Shown here in pieces: positions 15,101 through 26,310 of a stretch of 64,000 nt of DNA. Source of the DNA: Helopsaltes ochotensis (lineage: Eukaryota > Chordata > Aves > Passeriformes > Locustellidae); the NCBI GenBank assembly GCA_013400155.1, contig VXBM01000044.1, forward strand, positions 1,130,963 to 1,194,962, written 5' to 3'. Position numbers and translations under genes: made by a program. A model generated the notes under the pieces. The model saw only the letters and a list, made by a program, of their open reading frames with translations. It did not search any database and had not been told where the DNA came from. Numbering within the stretch: position 1 is the first letter of the stretch; every line of letters starts with the position of its first letter.

Positions 15101-17513
15101 ATGAACAATGGTGTGGACACCAGTGAGCTGCCATGACCACAGAGCCCAAGGCATTCCCTTTGACTCCATTCATGATGGTTACCCAGTCAGGAAGGCTTTT
15201 TGCAATACTCTCAGCCAGAGCACAAGTAAAATCAGAACTTCTTGCTGGCCTACAGGACAATTCTTCTGCAACGTAAGGGTGTAGATATAGCCTACGGCCT
15301 TGTTTGGAAAGAAAACTATTATTGCCGTCTATGCAGTCTATGTTTTATTGTTTGTAGGTGACAAATCCCAGATGAGGGATCGACATGCATATACATATTT
15401 TATATATCAGGGTAATGATATGTATATGGGCATATATATAATCCTGCTCATCTGGTATGTATGCAGGCATGTGCATATGTTGGCTGAAGAGCAGGCATGA
15501 CAGAAGTTTCTGAAGATTAAACACATTTTAAAAGATTAAATGTTAAAAAAGTCTTACAGCCCTTGTAAAGGAACCAAAGAGCCGTATGATTTTCAGTTTG
15601 TCCAAAGGAATATTTTCCTTGGCATTACCCGAACCTGTGTGAGCAAAATGGAACAATGAAAATATTGCTCAATGTTTCTCTCTGCACACAAGAAATAAAT
15701 AGTTCCAAGGACCAGATACTGCCCTTGGCAGTATAATAAAGACAGATATAACCAGGAAAGAGAGAGAAAACATCTTCTGTTCCTCCAAGAAGAGCCACTT
15801 TAGCAGGACTTGACAATACACTTTCCCACATTCAGAGGTGCTTGAATTTACAGTATTACCTTTCTCTAGCAAAGGACATAAACTCTGGCACTGACCATAC
15901 TCCTGCTGCACTGTGTCCTCATTATCATCAAAAGGTATGACTGATTCCTCTAGCTACTCCACTAACCAGCATAATAACAGATGCATTTCCATGCTCTCCA
16001 TTACTCTCCATCTTTCAAAGAAATTCAGATTATTGCCTTGACCAGTTAAACCCAAATTTTTTTCCTCTATCTTAAGCATTTTGGAGTGCTGAAAATACTA
16101 ATTTGTCTTGTAGAACTGTCCCATGCACACTGTGGCAGAGGAAAAAACCCAACCCCAAATCTGAGTAGAGATAATGAAATCCCTTAATTGACATTACTAT
16201 TAGAGAATAAGAATAGCATCTGTGTGTAAGATACAATAAACGCAAATAAGTCAGAAGAATTTCCAGTCTCATATTAAGATGTAAATCATCTATTTATTAC
16301 TTTGTGTATAAACGTTCCATTGCTATTTGCACAATGATTAAGAATAGTTTTCAGAAAATAAATCTTTTTCTTAATAGTGCAAAGAACAAAAAGGATGGAG
16401 AATAAATGGGAGTTTAAGGGGATGCTGAAGTTCTCTCATGAGCTTGGATGAGATTTATGTCCAATGTATATAAAAAATGTATAGGACAGCTCAGGATTCA
16501 CTTTGTTGTTGGTTCCTATTCCATTTGTCTAGTCTAACTGTATTCTTTGCCTCCCAGAAATAGAGTGAATCTGGCATTGCTGAGCAAGTGAGGGAATAAA
16601 CTGCCAGTCAGCAGCTATTTGAGGCAGCTTAACCTCATCCAATCTCATCAGACCCAACATTGTGTAGCAAGACCAGTGCCACGAAAGTAAAAGCATAAAT
16701 GCTACCTGCAGAGCTGCTTCTGCTAGGAAGACGCATGCTAGTTGTCTTACTACAGAGCACTTTTTATTGCTATTTGGTTCCCATTTTTAAATGAGTATGT
16801 AATTCCCTCAATTATGTACCAGCTTCTGAACAATGTCAACAGCTTCATACCAGGACAAGCAAGAGTTGGTGGGATTGTGATATATGTCTGATACGGTTCT
16901 TCATGCAGCTGCAGAGCTGTAAGGCTTCATGCTTGATGCTTGATGTCCATTCTCTATCTATTCTCATTAAGGTTTCCACATAAACTCTCTACAGTTGCCC
17001 AGTTGCAAATATGAAAAGATCCAAATCTGAAACTACTGACATTGTATTTGTTAGACAAACAATATCTGGGGGCTAGGAAATAATATCAACACTATTGAGC
17101 CATTACAGTGGAGGATTCTACTGGAGTGTTTTTTTCCCCTCATTTCCTGAGATGATTGAGACTCAGGTGTTTCCGTTTCCTGCCTGTGTTTTTTCCTCCT
17201 GGCTCCTGTTTTCCAGTATTGTTTGACCATGTTAACCCACTTAAGCAAAGTTTGGTGGCAGGGTAGAAGCCTTCAGCATAGAGTAATCCAGCACATTTTA
17301 TTTCAGGAAATCAAGGGAAGTGGCAGAGGTAGAAACTCTCTCCATTATTGCTGCAACAGAGCCACCTCAGATTATTACAGATCAGAGAATCCACACAGGA
17401 TGGTGCTACAGTAAATAAGTCTGCATGTGATCTACCTCTCAAGGAAGAAGAAAAATTGTTATTTTTTAGTCGCAGAATTGTTTCAGCTCTTGACAGGGTG
17501 TAGAACAGCCATT

Positions 17514-17557
17514 CATGGTGTACACCATGGTGGTTGTATGGTTGTATGGTTGTATGG
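17514..17557. repeat. 16-bp perfect palindrome followed by TGGTTGTA tandem
   Basis: CATGGTGTACACCATG (17514-17529) is its own reverse complement. Immediately after it TGGTTGTA repeats about 3.4 times (17531-17557). Confidence 0.9.
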
Positions 17558-20500
17558 CCACCCTCCTGCTAGGGTGCTGTCACACTCCACCAGGACCCTG
17601 GAAACCCTTAAGTGCCTCATGGTTGCCTTGTGCTCCATGAAAAGAAAGATGTCATGGGCTGCTGCAGCCAGCTTTGCCATGTTGTCATGGCACAGAGATG
17701 CAAATCCAGGACTTTCCATCCTCTCCAGAGCAGGAAAAGGCCTAATGCCTACCAAACCCCATGTCACCCTAAGCCTAACCCTAAGCCTAATCCTTCAGCA
17801 CCTCCAATTTCTACAGCTTAGCTGACAAGCTTGGTCAGCAGTGCCTTAGTATCACACAAGAAAAAAACAGTAGAGATCCTACCTGGACAGTCAAATGACT
17901 CTGGCTGAGACCAGGAAGGACTAAATGTCACTGCTTTGCCTGTGGTGCTGCTAGCCATGGCGCCAAGAACCCTGGGACAGCTGTGGCCAAGCACTTTTGT
18001 TTTCCAGACAGCAGGACCTGAGAACAACTAGATTTTTTCCCCCTAGGGTACAGAAGAGCTGTGGCTCTATGATTTAGAGCAGTACTTCTGAATGCCCTTC
18101 TTCCTTAGACCACATGAAGTACAATACATGGCAAAACTTTGATTCCCTGCTCAGCCTTTCTAAGTCAGACAGGTACAAACACAGGCAGGGATGTTCATCC
18201 CATACAGCAAGTGATCTCCTCAACTTGCAGGGAGGAACTGTATCCCAGCTTCCAACCAAGAGGCTGGACAGGTGTCAACAAGCAATCCCACTCATACTGT
18301 CTGCACACAGTGGGAGCCAAGTTCCTCCCAGAGTTTTCCAGCAGGTTGTCACAGGACAACTCTGAAGTTGAGGCTGGAGATTCCTGAAGAAGTCATCACA
18401 CTGTTTTCATCCGAACTATCGGCATTGCAGAAGAGCGATGGCAGCGCTTCAGCAATGCAGTGACGTTTCGTACCCTCTGGCACACAAGATATGTAAATAA
18501 ATGGGTTTCTGTCTAAATTCCATTGTGTGCAGATTTGTACCAAAGAATTGTTGTGATGTGCATCATTATGTCTCATTATGTGATTGCAAGTAACCTTTTG
18601 TATAGCAGACACAATCCACGTAACATGCTGTGTGACCAGTTTACAAAGCAGGGCTCCTTCAGAAGGGCGAGTAATTAATCATTATTCAGCAACAGCACTC
18701 ACCACTCCATACTTGCTGGCAGGAGTGTATAACCCAGGGCATGCTTAGCTATGACAATAAATTATTCATGCAATATAAAACTAGTTAGCTGTGGTGCTCT
18801 TCCAGTAAATGGTTAAAACAAGAATTAGTTTTCAAGGGCTAATTTTAAAATTGTTTTAATAAATTCACTGCCAACACGTTGCATAAACAAGGATAGGCTT
18901 GAGTTGCAAATGCAGTAGGAAAGAATTAGTATAAGGCACCAATGTGTGTTTTTCATAATGCCAAAGTCAATAATATGAGGATGAGAAGATCTCTTGAAGG
19001 TATAGTGCAGTAACTTTATGGCTGTAATAATTTTATTACTTTATCAAGTACTAATTTAATACAGAATGAGACACAGATTGTCAAAAATAAACTGCAGCAA
19101 ATATTTTATTTGATGAAAAGTCCTAAGAGAAATTTGCATATTCTGCTCTTTAGGATATGTTTTACTTCATGCTTAACTTCGGCTTTCATTTACATTACAC
19201 CTGGCAGACAATCTATCATGACGCAAATAAGGCACATGAGATTATTTACATTTGATCATTGTCCACTATTTACACAAGCCAGGGTTAATGCAAAAGGCTG
19301 GTGAGGGTTAGAGTTTAATCGCTGATTTTGGAGAGGCTGGAATAGTACCTATTTTCTCTTCAGATGCCTTTTCTCAGGGCAGCTCAGTTCCTCTCTACTA
19401 GCAAATAGCAGAAGTCAGTATGCAAGCACAAATCTTTATATTACCTTGTACTTCACCATGCATGCCTACCAAAGGTACATTTCATCTCAGATCTCACTGT
19501 TTACCAAACCTGTGAGTATAATTTTTTCAACTGAGCCCATAAGTAATTTTTTTAAAAATATTTCCCTTTATATGAGAGTATTTTTCTCCCCATTAATTCC
19601 ATTTGAATTAGTTCAAGAGGTTCAGTCACATCATAAAGATTATAGAATTTTTTATAAAAGAGAATCAGAAATGCCTTTGCAAAACTATTATTCCCAAAGA
19701 CCGTTGAAGCTGCTATAATTCAAAAGAATCTCAAAAGCTAAACATGTTTTGAGGAATATGTTTCCAGCTACAGAATAAATATTTGTAACTTCACCAAAAT
19801 TTATCACTGGGAAAAACAACCTTTCACTTCACTTTGGGTTCATAGACTGCTAAGATTTTCGGTTGAGATTGTTTGACAATAAAAGCATTATTTGAGGAAT
19901 GAACACAAATCAAGTGCAACGTTTAAGATTTATACATGTATTCCAGCTGGTTTCCATAATTGTGTTGCACAGACACCAGCCGTTCAGCAGAGCATATCAT
20001 GTAGCAAAGGATGAGTTGGTTTTCTTTTTTCCAGCAGAGCAGCGTAAGGAGAGCGCAGCGACGGAAAGCAGAGGACGTACTCACTTCCTCTCATGGAGGA
20101 TTTCATTTTCTTCTTCACAGAGAAGACTAGTCTCCTTTGCCCTGAAGTATTAACAAATATACTAGCTCCCTGTGAAGACAGGCTGCCCTATATCTATCAA
20201 TAGAATCTATATAGAATCTTTTCCCTTAGGGATTAATTCAACTTTTGATTCAATCTTTCTGAGCTTTAAATTATGATGTTACAAACCTCCAAGGAACTAC
20301 TGTACTATTTGTGACCTTCTTTATTACTTTCTGCTGTTTGATAAAGTAGAGAAAATTGATTTATAGATTAGTTTGCTTGTGAACATTGAATATCAATGCT
20401 AAGAACGTGATTCGCCGAAAAGCAGAGGTTGGCATTGGTTAGTTTAATATAGCAGTTTATTAATTAATGGTGAAGGACAATAGAATAACTGCACATTAAT

Positions 20501-20699
20501 CTTCAATGAGATTCTGGAAGTGCTATGTGAAATAATAGCGATGAATCACGGCATCTTGCAAGAGTCAGTTTTAAAGTTTTCAAAACATTTTCCACAAAGA
20601 ATAATTTTGTCCATCACTTCCACTTCTCTATTCTAAACCTCTTTTCCCCTTAAGATCTGATAGCCGTTTTTGTGTTTTCCATAAGCATTAAAGGTTAAA
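17558..20699. other. Intergenic; no gene recognised
   Basis: A slightly GC-richer start (17560-18400) holds several overlapping open frames on both strands, none with family motifs. The rest is AT-rich with nothing recognised apart from the telomere-like tract. Confidence 0.65.
17767..17794. repeat. Telomere-like hexamer tract
   Basis: CCCTAA GCCTAA CCCTAA GCCTAA TCCT: alternating telomeric CCCTAA and variant GCCTAA hexamers, 4.7 units. Confidence 0.85.
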
Positions 20700-21060
20700 G
20701 GTGGTAGGAGAGGCAGTTTTCCAAATGGAGCCTAAAATTAGGTGCTGGTTTCTGTATTTGGACTCTTAGGCCTCAATCCAGGAGTCTATTTTTATTCAAA
20801 GCAGCCGAGCACTTGACTTCAATGGATCTAAAACCACTCATGCTTAAGTGCTTTGCTGAATCAGGACAGACTTAAGCACAAATGTAAATGCTGTGCTGAA
20901 TTGGGGCTCTAAATATGTGGCTTGATTTTTAAAAGTGCTGAGAGACAGCAGGTCTAATTGAAGTTGATGGGAGCTGCAAGATGCTCAGCATTTCTGAAAA
21001 TCAGGCCACTCATTGAGGTGCCTGAATCTGATTTCAGGTGCTCAGCTTGCAGTATTCACC
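20700..21060. repeat. Old amniote dispersed repeat fragment (family name not recalled)
   Basis: Contains phrases I recognise from many bird and reptile genomes: gcttaagtgctttgctgaat, ttgatgggagctgcaagatg, tgctcagcatttctgaaaat followed by caggcc, and gacttcaatgg. The copy is diverged and lacks clear ends. Orientation and class are not determined. Confidence 0.5.
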
Positions 21061-22474
21061 ATGAGTAAAAATGGTGACCCAGGATAACAGGCAATGGAAA
21101 GCCCTGATTTTACGCAAGAAACCTTAATAATATAAAAGGAGGAGTTGGGAGGCAATAGTTTCCTGGAAATTTAATGTGGAGTGCTTTTTTTGGCAAGCAT
21201 CATAAGTGCTATGCAAAAATATGAAATGAATAAACAAATGAAATTAGAAAGCCTGGTAACTGGAGAAACATTGGGCTAAATTCATGCCTTGCAGAACAGC
21301 AGTAAGACTGATGAAATACATCAGGAATGATTTGGCCTACTACGTTTTGAGCATTAATTTGATCAGGAGCAGTGCATCAACAATGCAAATTCCACAGAGT
21401 GAGGAACTTCACTCTACCACCCTTCTGAGAGCCAAGCAGAACAGTTTGGATTAGTAAACGGTAAAAATGCAAAAGCTCAATATTTTTGCAAGTTATGGAG
21501 CATAAATTAAACAGCAATGTTAAGAACAGAGATGAGGCGGAGTCTGGTTGCTTTGAGAAAAGCAATTATTTCCAGTGAATTCAGTAGTCCTTTCCTTAAA
21601 AAGCAAAGCCAGACTGTCCAGCAGCTGCCCTGTGCTGCTCCTCAAATTGCAGCTGGGTCCCAGCCGAGGCGATATCTGACGAGAAGACTCAATCACACGA
21701 TGCTGTGCTGTGAACCCCCAGGGAAGGCTGCTGTCACAGCAGCACAGGCCTGCAGCCATAAAATGGCCACCTGTGAATGAAACCCTGGGCAAACCAAACA
21801 AAAGCAATCCTTCCCCTATTTCTGAGCATGTGAAGGAAAGGGGTGTGAATACCCTCTGCCATCCCCGGGCCTACCTGCTGCCTGCCCAGTGGCCGTGCTG
21901 CTGTGGAAGCCCATATGCTGCACACTGTATCATCCTCAAAGGAGTCAGGAAAGCCATCTTGTCCAGTCACCTACCTGTCTAGTCCTCCTGATACGTCTGA
22001 TACGAGACAGAGGCTGGTGAAGGACTCTCACGACAGGCTTACTCCCAGTACAGGTGTTTACCATCTCAGGATGCAAGATATCAACCATTTTGCACTTCTC
22101 AGTCCCTACTACCTGCACTGGAATCCAGCGTGGCCAGATAGAAAAGTCCTTACATTCCCCACCCAATTCTAACTCAAACCAGCAACTCTTGAATTTCACC
22201 GAGAATTTCTGAAAGTTTTCTTACATGGTTTATGGCATGGCTCTTCAACAGACTTGGGTACTCACTGCACAAAGGCACATAGCACCTTTCTACCACTGAA
22301 TATATTAAAACTGGTGATGCTGTGCCTTGTACAAAGAGCAGTAATGCAGGCATACTCTGGCCGATAATCTGAAATAAATTACAACCACTAGAGAGAATAA
22401 CAGAAAACCCACTACACAACCAATTGTGGGGGAAAAAAGCCTGCCACTTGTAATAAAAATGAGAAACAGAAATG
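21061..22474. other. Intergenic just beyond PPARGC1A 3' end; no gene recognised
   Basis: A moderately GC-rich block (about 21520-22000) with several small overlapping open frames on both strands and no recognisable protein. It lies immediately downstream of the inferred transcript end. Confidence 0.6.
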
Positions 22475-22495
22475 GATTTGAAACATTCGTTTCCC

Positions 22496-22501
22496 TTTAT
22501 T
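22496..22501 (-). promoter_or_regulatory. PPARGC1A: Candidate terminal poly(A) signal of PPARGC1A
   Basis: Reads AATAAA on the minus strand, followed by GGGAAACGAATG and then T-rich sequence that could serve as the downstream element. It lies about 3.7 kb after the stop codon, as expected for the longest PPARGC1A transcript. Earlier hexamers could give shorter UTR isoforms. Confidence 0.55.
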
Positions 22502-25500
22502 TTCTCAGTGAGGCTGATGTGTACTGCACATTAAAAAAAAGAAAAAAATCACAGGAATTTTCATACAATGAATTAAACCACAAAAGTACATGTAGAATCG
22601 GCAGGTGGAAAATAGCCCAGCTTGGGCTTAACTATTATCTTACTTCCCCTGTTCAGCATAGTCCAACCTACAACTTTACATGTTCACCTACTGTACAAAT
22701 GTTACAGTAGCTTCATCAGGTCAGTGGTTAACATTATTGAGAATGTCTGTCACATAGGTACAAATTTAGAATCATCACATTATATTACATGGCTATTCTA
22801 GGTAATTTATAGATCAGATCTTATACTACAGTGATTGAAGTTCTCATTACAGCCATTAAAAAGGACACATAATCATTACCTACTGTAGGCTTACATCTAA
22901 AGGGATGAGAAGGAGGTGTGGTTCTTTTGTGTTTGTTGGTTTTTTTTTTTCAACTGACCCAAGTATTATTACCCCAGAGGCACAAACTTTCCTCTCAGTG
23001 CTGCTCTTGGTAATGGCAGCCCAACTCATTTTCAGAGTAGTTTAGCACAGATATTTTTCTTCAACTTTAGGCTCCCTGTGTTTGGATTAGTATTTAGATA
23101 ATTTTCCATTCTGTAGGAATTACTCAGTTACAGCTCTAGGAAAGACCACGGTTCTTAAGTACCAGTTCTGTTACCTGTATTGTGGATGTGGTACTTACCA
23201 CAGCATGAAAGCAACAGTACAATCTTCATATAAAAGACACACAGAGCTATGCTGCAATTTGCCTCTGGTGACAATGCGGTACACGTGCTAATTTGAAATG
23301 TTCTTGGGGAAGAAAAAAAGAAAAGTAAACACCAAGTTTATATTTTGATGGATTTCCTACTACAGTGTCTATGGAAGATTCAAATAGCTTTATTCAGCAA
23401 TCCTAGCTCTATTAATTTCATATGTCATTTGTAAATCCACAGAGGAAAGCCATCTTCAAGATGAGAATGTTTGCCAGGCCAGTGAAAAAAAAAAAAATTG
23501 ACTCACGTCATTATGCTCAGTGAAGAATAAATAATGCCCCCACACAAGCCCCACACCAATTTATTAATGTCAGCAATCTAGGGCAAAAGAGAACATTTCA
23601 AAATTTAATCACAGAAATGTAAAGGTAAAATAGGTTATGCATCTGGTCCTTGAACACATAATATGATATACTAAATATTGATTTCTTAAAAATAATTTAT
23701 TGCTTTTAATATTTTTCTTTACAACAGAAGATACTCAAAATCCAGAAAGGAAAATTGTAAACTTTTAGTTTGGCATTCACACAAAGTTAAAATACCTGCA
23801 TTTTTAACCTACAGAGCAACAACAAGAATTATGCAGAGTAAAGGATGTTACATTTGTAACACAGAACCTCCAGAAAAGTTATTTTTTTCTGTTTTATTGC
23901 TATCTATCTACTGAGAAATAAGAAGCCAAAAAATCAAGCAAGCATTCGACAGGACAGACAGTGGAATCTCTCAGAACACAATATGCTGGTGATAAAATGA
24001 ATGCAGCCATCAAAATCAACTGCACTGGTATGGGGGTAGAATCAGTTTTCTAAGATTTGGAGTGGGAAGGTAGATTAAATAGTTAGGTGTGCCATACCTT
24101 TAAGAGGAGTCATGAATGCCGAAGAGTAATAGAATAACAAATCTATACATTCACAAGCAAATTCCAAACTTTGCTGATTCAGTAGAGACTCCGAGTTCAG
24201 ATGAAATTCTGATGCTCAGAATAGCAGTAGTTTATACTCTTGTGGTTTTTTCTTTCCTGAAATTTCTATTTAATTTAACAGAAGCAATGTCATCAGCAAC
24301 AATGTCATGGGCACATCTGAGGCCATGCTAGTGCATAGTAAAAAAAAGGAAAAAACCCAAAACCAACCCACTGCTTCTGCAAAAGCAAAATTTCCAAACA
24401 AAGCACTTGCTTACTCCAAACTGACAACCATCATGCATCCTAGGTATAAAATTTCCACTGGCCTTTTTATTCTTTTAGTCATCTCATAATTTATAATAAA
24501 TAGGATAATTATAACTGATAAATATGTCTCTTTAGTAAACAAAGGAATGAAGGATTGGTATTTATACAGGATGCATAACTGTAAAAAATATAGATAAATA
24601 CCATCATTAAACTCTGCCAATGAAAAGATTACTGGCTTCAAGAACAGTGTTTAGACACAGAATTACTGTAAAAATCATACTGTACTTAGTACCTCAGCAT
24701 ATTTTTATCAAACTAAAATCACAAAAATTAAAACAAAATAGCATTTTAAAAAGATTTTTGACCTCTAGTTCCAAAACTACTGTTGATACATAAAATAAAA
24801 ACATTTCTTAATGATTTCCCATTTGAGAGACTTTACATAAAATTATGGTATTTTCTAGAAAAATTTAGATGAGAAAATTTCATTCCCCTAACAAATTCAG
24901 TGTATAAAACTGCAAAAGAAAATCAAGCAATGAGAAAAATGTGGAAAAATACTGCAGAAGGTGGTTAATATCTTTTGGGCTAGGATAATTCTTGACAAAA
25001 TTCTTATATAAGCTCACCAAAGAAGGGATGAATGTGTATAATGCATTTTTGCACTCAGACACACACGCACACATATGCACACTCATATCCTCACCCACAC
25101 GCTTTTGTCTTTTTTTTTTTACAATCAAATATATATAAGCCTAAGTTCAGCTTTCTACATATGTTAGTGTACAATAATTGTTTCACCTCATATAATTACA
25201 TTTGAGTATTCTTGATTAAGAAAAATTCAGCAGTTTTTGAAAAGAAGGCTGCATTTACAGTGCATAGCTGTAACAAAAAAAAAATTGTCATACAGTATGT
25301 ACATAAATAAAAATATTCCATTTAACGTTTGTAAATACTCAACTACTTTAGAGAATGTAGCAAATAAACTATCTGTGCATATACCCAGATAGTTATATCC
25401 AACTCTCATTAATAATGTAACACCACGTCCGCTCATTAGAATAAATCGCTGAACAAGCTGCACATTTGACCATTAACAAGGCTTTGAAAATTCTGCTGTG

Positions 25501-25596
25501 GAAGATCAATGTTGTAGACATTTACATGGGTGTCAGAATTAAAAGATGAAACTTCAAAATGTTAGGGAAGCTTGAGCCTTTTAGTTTTCTTTTCTG

Positions 25597-25672
25597 AAAA
25601 AAAAAAAAAAACAACAAAAAAAAACCACCCCACAAAAAACCCCCAAAAACAAACCAACCAAAAAAAGAACAA
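25597..25672. repeat. A/C-rich low-complexity tract in the 3' UTR
   Basis: A runs broken by C on the plus strand, which read as U-rich with G clusters on the PPARGC1A mRNA. This is a plausible binding surface for U/GU-rich RNA-binding proteins. Confidence 0.8.
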
Positions 25673-26206
25673 TCTTAAAACAAAGGTAAGACAGATTGCA
25701 GGCTTCTGGGACCTGTGGTTTCTTCTGGATTGTCATATTATCACCGTGTTGTGAGAAGAAGCTTCTTTAAAAAAAAAAAACTCGCAGTGTCTGATCCCCA
25801 GACATCAGCAGCCATAGTTCTCACACTGGGGTTTCTTTCTGTTTGTTTTTGTTCTTTTTTGTTAAAATGCAGTATGTACAGATTTTGCAGTTCATTGTTG
25901 TACGTGTATCTCTGTGGAACTGCTGCCTTGTCTTGTGATTTGCATTGAACTCACAAGGAACGCCCGGCTCCCCCGCCACCGCTCACCCGCAAAAGCGCAG
26001 CTGACACCCATGGACATGCATGTGCTTACTGGACAGCATCCTGCCCCTCCACTCCTTGAGCAGCTGTGTTCATGTAAACCATGGTTTTGAACAGAGTGTA
26101 AAGTAGGAGAAATTCCTAAGTACGGCTTTTTAGTTGTCCATTATTGAAGGACGTGATGTCCGTGAGGTATTCGCCATCCCTCTCTTTTCCTCGGATGACA
26201 TGCTTG

Positions 26207-26310
26207 TTACCTACGCAAGCTCCGCTGTGCCTCTTTAAGTAAACTATCAAAATCCATGGAGTCATACTTGCTTTTAGTGGAAGCAGGATCAAAATCATCT
26301 GAGTTTGAAT
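26207..26310 (-). CDS. PPARGC1A: PPARGC1A exon 13, C-terminus and stop (residues 764-797)
   Basis: 104 coding bases, phase 1 in. The acceptor is TTTGGGTTTCAG. It encodes SNSDDFDPASTKSKYDSMDF, then DSLLKEAQRSLRR and TAA at 26207-26209. The C-terminal tail matches human except Met for Leu after YDS. In mammals the C-terminal region binds RNA-processing factors and the cap-binding complex. The exon continues into the 3' UTR. Confidence 0.98.

Larger units (their letters stand above)
10995..17513. other. Intergenic; simple repeats only
   Basis: Holds a second hairpin (11630-11663), a TATC-type tandem (12075-12121), a TG/TA-rich patch (about 13018-13092) and short A runs (13267-13279). I see no genes. 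Confidence 0.7.
22475..26206 (-). other. PPARGC1A: PPARGC1A 3' UTR (distal end inferred)
   Basis: About 3.7 kb of non-coding sequence follows the stop. The length matches the long human 3' UTR (roughly 3.8 kb). On the mRNA strand it is A/U-rich with several homopolymer runs, a U/G tract (25597-25672), a GU/AU-rich stretch (25055-25130) and a GC-richer start close to the stop (25960-26090). AATAAA hexamers in the sense direction occur at 24466-24471, 23893-23898, 23696-23701, 23560-23565, 23389-23394 and 22496-22501. I take the last as terminal from length and context. Small open frames inside are chance. Confidence 0.7.

Noticed and set aside
17427..17825. A 132-codon plus-strand open frame
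   Set aside because: Runs through a palindrome, an octamer tandem and a telomere-like repeat. Other frames are open on both strands here, so it is compositional.
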